Shown here: positions 56,407 through 64,000 of the stretch, piece by piece | How the letters are laid out: every line of letters starts with the position of its first letter | Numbering within the stretch: position 1 is the stretch's first letter | Assembly (NCBI RefSeq): GCF_012295575.1 | Contig: NZ_CP051180.1 | Location: 2,046,001 to 2,110,000, forward strand | DNA length: 64,000 nt | Direction of reading: 5' to 3' | DNA from: Ferrimonas lipolytica | Lineage (GTDB): Bacteria > Pseudomonadota > Gammaproteobacteria > Enterobacterales > Shewanellaceae | Notes under the pieces: model-generated | What the model was told of the DNA's origin: nothing | Seen by the model: the letters and a program-made list of their open reading frames with translations, nothing else | The model's database searches: none | Position numbers and translations under genes: made by a program

Positions 56407-57791
56407 TATTTGTTCTCCCGGTTGTGTTTAAACCAAGCTTCAAAAGATTGGGTGGTTTCGACTTCAGGCAACTCACGATGCTGGCCCCAAGCCCCAGAAA
56501 ATGGCTTCATCACCGAATCAGGAAGTACTTTTAGCGCAACTCGAGCAGCCTTGCCGCCGGTGTTCAACAGCCCTTCGCTGGCCATCAATTTACCAAGATA
56601 TGGCATGTAACTGCCTTTGCCGTAAGGCAGTGATTTGTTGTCCGCATGGATGCGGCGCCATTTAGCGATAATCGAGTCCAATGGCACCTTAGTCGGACAT
56701 ACTTTGGTACAGGAACCACACAGCGTACAAGCCCAGGCCAGCGAGTGAGTTTCATCATTCCCCGCAGAAACGGCGATGCCAATTGGGCCCGGAATCAGCG
56801 CGTTGTAGGCGTAACCAGATGAACGGCGATATACCGGACAAGTATTTAAACAACCGCCACAACGAATGCACTTATACGCTTCGCCAATTAGCTCGTCTTG
56901 GAATAGCTCGGTGCGACCGTTATCGACCAACACGATGTGCATCTCACCGCCCTCTTTCGGGCCTTTGTACATGGTGGTGTAGGTCGTACAGGGTTGACCG
57001 GTCGCGTTACGTGCCAGCATCCGAGTTAGTACGCCAACCGAGTCCATATTTGGCACCAACTTATCAATGCCCATGCAATGGATCTGAACCTTAGGTAGGT
57101 TCACGCCCATGTCGGCATTACCTTCGTTGGTACAGACAACTACCGCTCCTTCAGAGGCAACGCCCATGTTAACGCCGGTGAGCGCAGCATCTGCCTCGAG
57201 GAACTTTTGGCGAAGGTGCAAACGCGCTTGTTTAGTTAGATAAGTAGGACAAGATGCGCCTTTGTCTGAGCCAAGATGGTGATGAAACAACTCACCCACT
57301 TCCTCTTTCTTTAGGTGAATCGCCGGTACCACAATATGCGACGGCGGCTCCTTGCGTAGCTGAATGATCCGCTCGCCCAGATCGGTATCAACCACCTCAA
57401 TTCCCTTAGACTCAAGGTAAGGATTAAGGTGAGCCTCTTCAGTCAGCATCGACTTAGATTTTACCAGTCGCTTAACGTTGTGCTTAGCCAGAATACCGTG
57501 CACGATTTCATTGTGCTCTTGGCCATCTTTAGCCCAATGAACAACAATCCCATTAGCTTTACACTTCTGCTCGAACTCAACTAAGTAGGTGGCTAAGTTA
57601 GTTAAAGTATGTTGTTTGATTTCACTACCAAGCTGTTTGACCTGTTCCCATTCGGTTACCGAGCTTGCGGCGATGTCACGCTTATGTCGCAACGACCACA
57701 ATGCTTTGTCGTGCCAATCTACCCGCGCTTCATCTTTGAGAAAGTCATCAGCCGCTTCAGCGTGAGTTTGTAAACCGTTAATCAATGTCAT
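56406..57791 (-). CDS. lldF: L-lactate dehydrogenase iron-sulfur subunit LldF/LutB
   Basis: 461 residues. An N-terminal LUD domain (about 60-290) precedes two [4Fe-4S] sites: CIRCGGCLNTCPVYRR and CTLCGSCTKVCPTKVPL. Matches YkgF/LutB in length. With LldE and LldG it oxidises L-lactate to pyruvate and passes electrons to the respiratory chain. Confidence 0.96.
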   Translation of the reverse strand: MTLINGLQTHAEAADDFLKDEARVDWHDKALWSLRHKRDIAASSVTEWEQVKQLGSEIKQHTLTNLATYLVEFEQKCKANGIVVHWAKDGQEHNEIVHGILAKHNVKRLVKSKSMLTEEAHLNPYLESKGIEVVDTDLGERIIQLRKEPPSHIVVPAIHLKKEEVGELFHHHLGSDKGASCPTYLTKQARLHLRQKFLEADAALTGVNMGVASEGAVVVCTNEGNADMGVNLPKVQIHCMGIDKLVPNMDSVGVLTRMLARNATGQPCTTYTTMYKGPKEGGEMHIVLVDNGRTELFQDELIGEAYKCIRCGGCLNTCPVYRRSSGYAYNALIPGPIGIAVSAGNDETHSLAWACTLCGSCTKVCPTKVPLDSIIAKWRRIHADNKSLPYGKGSYMPYLGKLMASEGLLNTGGKAARVALKVLPDSVMKPFSGAWGQHRELPEVETTQSFEAWFKHNRENK

Positions 57792-57801
57792 GATCCTGTC
57801 C

Positions 57802-58545
57802 TTACAACGCGTTGTTGATGAGTTCGGCGATATGCAGGGTTTTAATAGGGAACCCTTGCTTACGAATTACGCCATCGAGATGCAGTAGGCAGGAGGGATC
57901 GAAGCCAACGACGTAATCGGCGCCGGTGTTGCTATGGGCACGCGCCTTGTCTTTGCCCATCTTGCCGGACACACCACCCTCATCGAGCGCGAAGGTACCA
58001 CCAAAGCCACAGCATTCATCGCGGCGCTCCGGGTAAACCAGCTCAATGCCGTTAATGTTGCTCAACAGCGACTCCATCTTGTTATAACCGCTCCCCATGG
58101 TTTCCGATGGGCTGGCTAAGTCCAACATGCGAATGCCGTGACAGGACATCTGCATGCTCACTCTATGTGGAAATGGCTTGTTGAATTGTTTCAACCCATC
58201 AATATCGAACAGGAACTCAGTCAACTCCTTCAGCTTACCGATAACCGCGGTCGCTTCAGGGCTACAATCAAATTCATGGAAGTTCTCTTTAGCGGCGATC
58301 ATACATGATGCAGCAGGACAAACGATGTAGTCGCACTCTACCCCTTTGAATGCATTTAACAGCTTCAGGGTGGTTTTTTTTGCATCATCAAAACAGCCAG
58401 AGTTGGTCATTGGCTGGCCACAACAAGTTTGGCCTAGTGGGTACACTACTTCATGGCCAAGCTTTTCCAACAGTTCCACTGTGGCAATGCCAACCTGTGG
58501 TGTCATCTGGTTGACCAGACAGGGGGTAAATAGAGCGATTTTCAT
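57802..58545 (-). CDS. lldE: L-lactate dehydrogenase subunit LldE/LutA
   Basis: 247 residues with two CCG domains: QTCCGQPMTNSGC and DECCGFGGTFALDEGGVS, as in the heterodisulfide-reductase-like LutA/YkgE. First gene of lldEFG. A CRP-like site lies 68 bp upstream of its start. Confidence 0.95.
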   Translation of the reverse strand: MKIALFTPCLVNQMTPQVGIATVELLEKLGHEVVYPLGQTCCGQPMTNSGCFDDAKKTTLKLLNAFKGVECDYIVCPAASCMIAAKENFHEFDCSPEATAVIGKLKELTEFLFDIDGLKQFNKPFPHRVSMQMSCHGIRMLDLASPSETMGSGYNKMESLLSNINGIELVYPERRDECCGFGGTFALDEGGVSGKMGKDKARAHSNTGADYVVGFDPSCLLHLDGVIRKQGFPIKTLHIAELINNAL

Positions 58546-58995
58546 CGAGCACTCCGCAGTTAGCGTTATTAACGTAAGTCAGAGGATGATCACGTTTTAG
58601 CCGCCTCTATTCTGTGACATCAAGCACAACGAATATCGCCTTTGCCCTTTGTGACTATAAGGTTATTTTACGTGTTGTTATTGCGAGGCATTGCTATTGG
58701 CAACACATTTACAACCATTGACATAACGGCAAATTAACAACGAAGGGGTTTGGTCAGACCAATCAGAACAGTTACGATCAAGACAACCACCAAGCAGTAA
58801 CTTTATCGCAACTTATGAGTGGAAACTTTTAACCAATAATGAGATGCAGATCACCTTAATGGGAATTCAATGATATTGGTTGTCGGTACAGTCACATGCG
58901 CCAGCATCTGTGCGACAAAATGACTAAAAGTGGACAAAAAGCGGCGCTAGCAAACCGAATATACGGGTCACCCTATACCGCTTTGCAATAAGATA
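58546..58995. other. Intergenic region upstream of lldE
   Basis: 450 bp without a gene apart from the CRP-like site at 58613. The remainder is A/T-rich with no clear structure. Confidence 0.4.
58613..58628. promoter_or_regulatory. CRP-like site upstream of lldEFG
   Basis: TGTGA-CATCAA-GCACA: 9 of 10 consensus positions of TGTGA-N6-TCACA. Position is upstream of the lactate operon start, in keeping with carbon-source control; binding is inferred. Confidence 0.5.
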
Positions 58996-59194
58996 GGCTG
59001 TGTACCAACTAAGTGTTGTTCCTTCCAATGCGGTTACAGCACCGGCTAGCCGAGTCCCGATACAAAGGGGACGAAGCTCCCCCTAATGCATACAAGAATG
59101 TGCCGTCGCCACCGCGACATAACCCCTTAAGAGCACTGCAATCGGTACAGCCGAAGGCTCGATATAAACCTCAACACCTGACTGTGACACAACC
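58996..59194 (+). mobile_element. MITE copy K (199 bp, internal deletion)
   Basis: Both ends are present (GGCTGTGTACCAACTAAGTG; CTGACTGTGACACAACC), but about 90 bp including the CAGTCCA...TGGACTG hairpin is missing. Flanks ATAAGATA and ACAAGATA agree at 7 of 8. Confidence 0.92.
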
Positions 59195-59213
59195 ACAAGA
59201 TAGCTGCAGACAC

Positions 59214-59237
59214 AAAAAAGCCGCCTAACGGCGGCTT
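59214..59237 (-). terminator. Terminator of gsk
   Basis: 8-bp stem AAGCCGCC / GGCGGCTT with a TAAC loop and a U-run on the minus strand. Confidence 0.9.
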
Positions 59238-59263
59238 CTGTAGAGAAGGCATGTATGAAGAAC

Positions 59264-60565
59264 TTAACGCTCCCAGTACGCCTCTTCCAAGCTATCTTCA
59301 CGATCTGGCAAGCCACGGGACAAACGCGGGCTATGTTGAGCCAACACTTCGTAACTGACACGGTTGGCATATTTACAGATCTGTGCAAACGACGAGTAAC
59401 ACAAGCCACTATAACGGTGCTTACTTGAGGCTGGCAGGTTGAGACGGTGATAATCATTAGCGGACATATCATGAAGTAGTGCCGCTAATGCACCATCGCC
59501 GGCTCCATTGGTGTTAGAGATCTTCTCTGGCCCCCCCATAAACGGAGCAATGTGAGAGTACACCTTAAAGGCATCTGAGCAGAAATCTCGGCGCATAGGA
59601 CGAGAGAATTCAAACTCGTTGAACTCACCAATAGCACCAGGTAGCAATGGGTGACTGGTCTCACGCTTAAACTCATCGTCGGTCCAACCAGCGGTGTATA
59701 AACCGGAGGCGCCAGCAGTACACAGGATCAGATCGCACAGATCCAACGCTGACTCACAGGCTAATAATGGATCCTTTTGGCCCGTCAGCGCTTCTGCTTC
59801 CTCTTCATTCATCGCCAGCACGGTTACGTGTTCAGCAATGAAGTCGCGCCAGAATTGTGGGTCTTGCTCAATCAAGAAGCGAGTACCTAGGGTCAGTACT
59901 ACTGGTACATTGGCTTCTTTTGCAAAGCCAATAGCCTTCATGGCAGCTTGGGTGATGGGATCACCGCCAGCACGCATAAGGTAAGCAGTAAGCACCAAGG
60001 CAGAACCACTTTTTACCAATTCTTCGTCGATGAACTCGGCACGCAGTTTGTCCATGCTGCCTTTAGAGATAGCAAAGGTACGTTCGCCACAATCACTTAT
60101 CAGCGTAAAACAGCGACCAATGGAACCATCGACCGGTTGCAAGTGGTTCAGATCCACCCGAGAAGAGGTATTACATAAGTAGCGGTAGGCGTAGCTGCCG
60201 ATCTGCAGATTACGGCTCATCACACCAAACATCACCGAACGGTCATCCGCCAGCGTTGAGTAGTTGTGAAGTGTGTTGCCAATAGTACCGCCGGCAAACT
60301 CAGCCGTAACCAAATCGTGCTGCTGCAGTTCGCTGTACAATGCATGTGCGGCGGCATCATCTATCAGCATCGAATTGCCTTTGATCAGGCTATGGCGCTG
60401 AATGAATGCCTCATCCACGTGCGCTTCAATATCAACCAAGGTTTGGTCGATACCGGTGACGTGGGTGTGCTTAGGGCGGATTACCGGATTAAGCTCATTG
60501 GTAAGCGGATCCCGAGATTCGACGGGAAAGTAATGCTTGGACTTACGTTGACCTGGGAATTTCAT
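59264..60565 (-). CDS. gsk: Inosine-guanosine kinase
   Basis: 433 residues (E. coli 434), PfkB family. MKFPGQRKSKHYFPVESRDP is the conserved N-terminus. AGGTIGNTLHNYSTLADD, DCGERTFAISKG and NTNGAGDGALAALLHDM (with the catalytic Asp) follow. It phosphorylates inosine and guanosine to IMP and GMP for purine salvage. Confidence 0.97.
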   Translation of the reverse strand: MKFPGQRKSKHYFPVESRDPLTNELNPVIRPKHTHVTGIDQTLVDIEAHVDEAFIQRHSLIKGNSMLIDDAAAHALYSELQQHDLVTAEFAGGTIGNTLHNYSTLADDRSVMFGVMSRNLQIGSYAYRYLCNTSSRVDLNHLQPVDGSIGRCFTLISDCGERTFAISKGSMDKLRAEFIDEELVKSGSALVLTAYLMRAGGDPITQAAMKAIGFAKEANVPVVLTLGTRFLIEQDPQFWRDFIAEHVTVLAMNEEEAEALTGQKDPLLACESALDLCDLILCTAGASGLYTAGWTDDEFKRETSHPLLPGAIGEFNEFEFSRPMRRDFCSDAFKVYSHIAPFMGGPEKISNTNGAGDGALAALLHDMSANDYHRLNLPASSKHRYSGLCYSSFAQICKYANRVSYEVLAQHSPRLSRGLPDREDSLEEAYWER

Positions 60566-60820
60566 GCTGGGATCACTTCAGCTCGTTATCGCATTCCATG
60601 CAAAGATAATGTAGTTGCCATCGCGAATCATTCAATCCGTTCCTGCGATGCACAAGACCTTAGATTAAGGCCCGAATTTGGCGCAGAATTCTATCACATT
60701 CACCTCTGAATAGAAGCAACCCTCGCCCTCGAAACAAAAATAGTAAATAAACCAGTTCAGTTGGTTAACTCTCTAACCACTGGTATGTTTAAAGATAAGC
60801 CAACCTGTTACGGATAACTT

Positions 60821-61498
60821 ATGGTGCGTCTTCCATTTATAGTAGAACCAATGGCTGAACAGGCACTTTTGTTGCGATGGCCAAACGCCGATGCGTTAAC
60901 TCAAGTACGCCAATTGCAATTGGCACTTAACCAGTGCGATTGGGTGATCGATGTGATTGCCGCCAGTACCACCCTAGCGATCATAGGAGAGCGTCACAAC
61001 GGCGAGTTATCGCAGCTATTACAGCAATGGATGGCGGTTAACCCTATCGAAAAATTAGCCATCTGCGCCACTCAACACCATGCGCTACCAGTCTGCTATC
61101 ACCCCTCACTGGGGCTAGACCTCGATAAGGTTGCCGCAGCAACCAAGTTATCGGTGGCACAGATAATCGAATATCACCATCAAACGCTATACACCGTCGA
61201 CAGTACCGCGTTTAGCCCAGGCTTTGCTTATCTGGCTGGGTTACACCCGTCATTGCAGCTCCCCCGCCGGGAAACTCCTAGGTTAGAAGTGGCTGCCGGC
61301 AGCGTCGCCATCGCCGCCAGTCATAGTGCTATCTATCCACAACGCAGTGCAGCCGGTTGGCACATTATCGGCTCTTGCCCTGAGCCATTACTGAACCTTA
61401 CTAGCATGCCACCGTGTCGATTTCAGTTAGGCGATACCGTCAGCTTCGAGCCCATCTCGCTGCAGCAATATCAGCAATGGAGTGACAGTCATGATTGA
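60821..61498 (+). CDS. pxpB: 5-oxoprolinase subunit PxpB
   Basis: 225 residues, KipI/DUF213 family. Contains VCYHPSLGLDLDKVAAATKLSVAQIIEYHHQTLYTV, FSPGFAYLAGLHPSLQLPRRETPRLEVAAGSVAIAASHSAIYP and GWHIIGSCPEPL. With PxpC and PxpA it hydrolyses 5-oxoproline to glutamate with ATP. Overlaps pxpC by 17 bp. Confidence 0.95.
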   Translation: MVRLPFIVEPMAEQALLLRWPNADALTQVRQLQLALNQCDWVIDVIAASTTLAIIGERHNGELSQLLQQWMAVNPIEKLAICATQHHALPVCYHPSLGLDLDKVAAATKLSVAQIIEYHHQTLYTVDSTAFSPGFAYLAGLHPSLQLPRRETPRLEVAAGSVAIAASHSAIYPQRSAAGWHIIGSCPEPLLNLTSMPPCRFQLGDTVSFEPISLQQYQQWSDSHD

Positions 61499-62420
61499 GG
61501 TTATCCAAGCGGGACTGTTTACCACCGTTCAAGATCTAGGCCGCTACGGTTGGCGCCAACTGGGTTTTGCCCGCAGCGGTGCCATGGACCCCCTCGCGGC
61601 AAGCGCCGCCAATTTGTTGTTAGACCAAGACGTCAATATGCCGTTATTGGAATGTACCCTATTAGGACCAACTCTTAAGTTTCATTGCGACAGCGCCATC
61701 GTATTAACCGGCGCAACCATGACTGTTAAGGTCGATGGCAACTTGCACCAGCCAGGACAAACCATTGCCATAAAAGCCGGACAAACTGTAGTAATTGGGC
61801 GAGCAGCCCACGGCTGTCGTAGTTACCTCGCAATAAAAGGCGGGATATCAACCCCGGACGTGCTTGGCAGCGTCAGCTACCAAAGCCATGTCGGATTAGG
61901 ACTGCAGCTGCAACGAGACAACCGTTTGTCGATCACGCCGTATACTGGCCCGGTGGCTGATTGCCATAGTTGGGTTGGTTTAACCTGGCCGCTAACACCT
62001 GTGTTAGCGGTGTTTGCCAGTGCTCACACCGATCAGCTGCAAGATGGCATAGAAGCATTAAGCACACAGCCATGGCAGTTGAGCCAGCATGCCAATCGCA
62101 TCGGTTTACGACTTTCCGGCCAACCACTCAACCATAGTCGGTTAAATGACATGCCCTCAGAGCCGGTATTGCCTGGCACGGTGCAGTTACCACCCAACGG
62201 ACTACCACTGATTCTAGGTGCCGATAGTCAATCAACCGGTGGCTACCCTAAAGTTGCTCAGGTATGTGAAAGCAGCTTAACCACCTTAGCGCAGTTACGC
62301 CCCAACCAAGAGTTATGGTTCGAGCCAATCAGTTTAGAAGAAGCAAAACTTAGGCAGAGACGCCAGCAACGTCATTTAAAAATACTGCGCCAAGCGGCTC
62401 ATGCTAAATGGCTACAATGA
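61482..62420 (+). CDS. pxpC: 5-oxoprolinase subunit PxpC
   Basis: 312 residues, KipA family. IEVIQAGLFTTVQDLGRYGWRQLGFARSGAMDPLA, SYLAIKGGISTPDVLGS, and PVLPGTVQLPPNGLPLILGADSQSTGGYPKVAQV are the family signatures. Forms the ATP-dependent half with PxpB. Overlaps pxpA by 13 bp. Confidence 0.95.
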   Translation: MTVMIEVIQAGLFTTVQDLGRYGWRQLGFARSGAMDPLAASAANLLLDQDVNMPLLECTLLGPTLKFHCDSAIVLTGATMTVKVDGNLHQPGQTIAIKAGQTVVIGRAAHGCRSYLAIKGGISTPDVLGSVSYQSHVGLGLQLQRDNRLSITPYTGPVADCHSWVGLTWPLTPVLAVFASAHTDQLQDGIEALSTQPWQLSQHANRIGLRLSGQPLNHSRLNDMPSEPVLPGTVQLPPNGLPLILGADSQSTGGYPKVAQVCESSLTTLAQLRPNQELWFEPISLEEAKLRQRRQQRHLKILRQAAHAKWLQ

Positions 62421-63157
62421 CCAAGCTGGATCTTAATGGTGACATTGGTGAGCAGGCTGGCGACGATGCCGCTTTGTTGCCGTTATTGAGTTCAGCCAAT
62501 ATATGCTGCGGTAGCCACGCGGGAAATACGGCACACACCTTAGCTACTATTACACTCGCGCAGCAACACCAGATCGCCATTGGTGCGCACCCAGGCTACG
62601 ACGACCGCGCTAATTTTGGCAGGCTTGAACTTAATCTCAGTAATAAACAGATCCTCGATTCATTGCAGCAACAGTTGGCACTATTCACCACATTAATCGA
62701 TTCAGTTGGCGCCACGATGCACCATATTAAGCTTCATGGCGCGCTCTACCATCGTGGTAATCATCAAGTCACTTTGGCAGAGCAGATCTGCGCTTGGTTA
62801 GTAACGACATACCCAAACTGCATGCTCTATTGCCAAGCCCAAAGCCCACTGGTAGCAATAGCCACCGCCCATGGCCTGTCGATAAAGCAAGAGGGCTTTG
62901 CTGACCGACGCTACCTCAATAGTGGCTTGCTAGCACCTCGAACCATGGCAGGCAGCTGCATCGCTGAGCCGCAGCAAGTATTGACACAGGTGCAACAGAT
63001 GGTGGAGCAGCGCAGCGTTACTACGATAAACGGCCAGCAACTGCCGTTAACCGTGGATACCCTCTGCCTCCACGGTGATAGCATCACAGCTTTAGAGTCT
63101 GCCCAGAACATTCACCGTTGGTGCGCTAACAACAACATTGTTATCGACGCTAATTGA
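62408..63157 (+). CDS. pxpA: 5-oxoprolinase subunit PxpA (LamB/YcsF family)
   Basis: 249 residues. LDLNGDIGEQAGDDAALLPLLSSANICCGSHAGN, GAHPGYDD, HIKLHGALYH, EGFADRRYL and LCLHGDS follow YbgL/PxpA. ATG at 62408 or 62417 (MTKLDLNG) are both possible; the second lies nearer the conserved start. Last gene of the pxp operon. Confidence 0.95.
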   Translation: MATMTKLDLNGDIGEQAGDDAALLPLLSSANICCGSHAGNTAHTLATITLAQQHQIAIGAHPGYDDRANFGRLELNLSNKQILDSLQQQLALFTTLIDSVGATMHHIKLHGALYHRGNHQVTLAEQICAWLVTTYPNCMLYCQAQSPLVAIATAHGLSIKQEGFADRRYLNSGLLAPRTMAGSCIAEPQQVLTQVQQMVEQRSVTTINGQQLPLTVDTLCLHGDSITALESAQNIHRWCANNNIVIDAN

Positions 63158-63173
63158 TCTTCATTAGCGCGAA

Positions 63174-63193
63174 CACTTAACAATTGTTAAGTG
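63174..63193. repeat. Perfect 20-bp palindrome after pxpA
   Basis: CACTTAACAATTGTTAAGTG is its own reverse complement, 16 bp after the pxpA stop. No U-run, and no loop, so a protein-binding site or a weak end-of-operon stem is more likely than an intrinsic terminator. Confidence 0.7.
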
Positions 63194-63273
63194 GCTAACA
63201 ACATACGGTAAATCGAATCAATATCAACATTAGACTTAACTAATTTAATGGCTATGTGGTAGCCTCAAAAAAA

Positions 63274-63566
63274 GGCTATGTCGTAGTTAGCTGTTGAAGC
63301 TTATCTTAGGCCTTTGGCTTCACCGATTTCGGTGCTTTTAGGGGACTATGTCGCGGTGGCGACGGTACATTCTTGTATGCATTAGCGGGGAGCTTCGCCC
63401 CCTTTGGAATCCCCCTTTGCCTTAGGTCGCAGTCCAAAACGCTTCGCTGAACTGCTCCAATGCGGCAGAAGATCAATAGCGTTAGTGCTTTACCCTTTGT
63501 ATCAAAACTTGCCTAGCCAGTGCTTTAACAGCCTTAGAAAGAACAACACTTAATTGGTACACAGCC
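63274..63566 (-). mobile_element. MITE copy L (293 bp, reverse)
   Basis: GGCTATGTCGTAGTTAGCTG to TTAATTGGTACACAGCC, flanked by the perfect 8-bp duplication CAAAAAAA (63266-63273 and 63567-63574). It ends 27 bp before the next start codon. Confidence 0.95.
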
Positions 63567-63593
63567 CAAAAAAAACACTCCAAGGAAAAGATT

Positions 63594-64000
63594 ATGACCA
63601 AAATTGTCATTGTGGGAGGCGTCGCTGGTGGGGCCTCCGCTGCAGCTCGTGCTCGCCGCCTATCGGAAAACGCTGAAATTATTATGTTTGAACGCGGCCC
63701 CTTCGTCTCATTTGCTAACTGTGGCTTGCCGTACCACATTGGTGGCGAAATCACCGACCGAAGTAAACTGCTATTACAAACACCAGCAAGCTTCCGAGCT
63801 CGTTTCAACGTAGACGTTAGAGTGATGAGCGAAGTAATTAGCATCGATCGCACCAATAAATCCGTCACCGTTACTAACCTCAAAGATGGTAGCGACTATA
63901 CCGAACACTACGATTACTTATTGCTTAGCCCCGGAGCCGCCCCGTTTGTGCCGTCTATCCCGGGCATCAATAATCCATTAACACACTCACTGCGTAACAT
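63594..64000 (+). CDS. CoA-disulfide reductase-like FAD/NAD(P)H oxidoreductase, 5' part
   Basis: The first 135 residues are in the window; the gene runs off the right edge. MTKIVIVGGVAGGASAAARA then RRLSENAEIIMFERG is the FAD Rossmann motif. FVSFANCGLPYHIGGEI carries the single redox Cys typical of CoA-disulfide and NAD(P)H-persulfide reductases. LLQTPASFRARFNVDVRVMSEV and YLLLSPGAAPFVPSIPGI follow the family. AAGGA precedes the ATG. Whether a C-terminal rhodanese domain is present, as in the Shewanella persulfide reductase, cannot be seen. A MITE lies directly upstream. Confidence 0.9.
   Translation, partial: MTKIVIVGGVAGGASAAARARRLSENAEIIMFERGPFVSFANCGLPYHIGGEITDRSKLLLQTPASFRARFNVDVRVMSEVISIDRTNKSVTVTNLKDGSDYTEHYDYLLLSPGAAPFVPSIPGINNPLTHSLRN

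Noticed and set aside
63241-63262. GGCTATGTGGTAG at 63250 as an extra MITE end
   Set aside because: Only about 13 bp match, and there is no second end; it could be chance.

Overview
The window is a chromosomal segment of a gammaproteobacterium, probably a marine or aquatic facultative anaerobe of the Shewanella/Ferrimonas/Alteromonadales type. That placement is inferred from gene content: cytochrome bd oxidase with CydX, an Hcp/Hcr nitrosative-stress pair, LldEFG-type lactate oxidation, a DcuC/YfcC-type carrier, EfpL (YeiP), the inosine-guanosine kinase Gsk, a long 1297-residue PurL and type IV pilus minor pilins. No plasmid, prophage or integron backbone is visible.

Layout from left to right. 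The 3' end of ychF and a DUF945 gene precede a stringent-type tRNA operon of 11 tRNAs (Met, Leu, Gln) that also holds decayed tRNA-like repeats. A TetR-controlled RND efflux pair and an outer-membrane protein follow, then cydABX on the minus strand. The 14-20 kb stretch is mixed: a 25-residue micro-ORF, an M14 carboxypeptidase, a J-domain protein, a degenerate DNA-methyltransferase-like protein, and a rare desaturase-reductase-ferredoxin fusion divergent from an AraC regulator. Next come purL, mltF, a 51-residue basic micro-ORF, tadA and a PAS-GGDEF cyclase. A bufABC cluster (DUF2282 precursor, DUF692, DUF2063), which makes a copper-binding RiPP of the bufferin class, lies at 28.6-30.5 kb. Then follow yeiP, the complete rbsDACBKR ribose operon with tandem palindromic operators, galU, the fimT-pilVWXE-pilY1 cluster, hcp-hcr with an NsrR-like site, rhlE, a DcuC-like carrier, an SDR enzyme, lldEFG, gsk, the 5-oxoprolinase genes pxpBCA, and the 5' end of a CoA-disulfide-reductase-like gene.

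The dominant unexplained signal is an interspersed repeat of about 290 bp. Ten near-complete copies, one degenerate copy, one end-truncated copy, one 104-bp deletion derivative and one fragment lie in intergenic DNA on both orientations. It starts with GGCTGTGT, ends with the inverted ACACAGCC, encodes no transposase, contains conserved internal hairpins, and is flanked in most copies by an 8-bp A/T-rich target duplication. It is therefore a MITE. Several copies sit exactly in the U-tract side of intrinsic terminators. The other notable items are the bufferin cluster, the self-sufficient desaturase fusion, the tandem pseudo-tRNA array and two well-signalled micro-ORFs.
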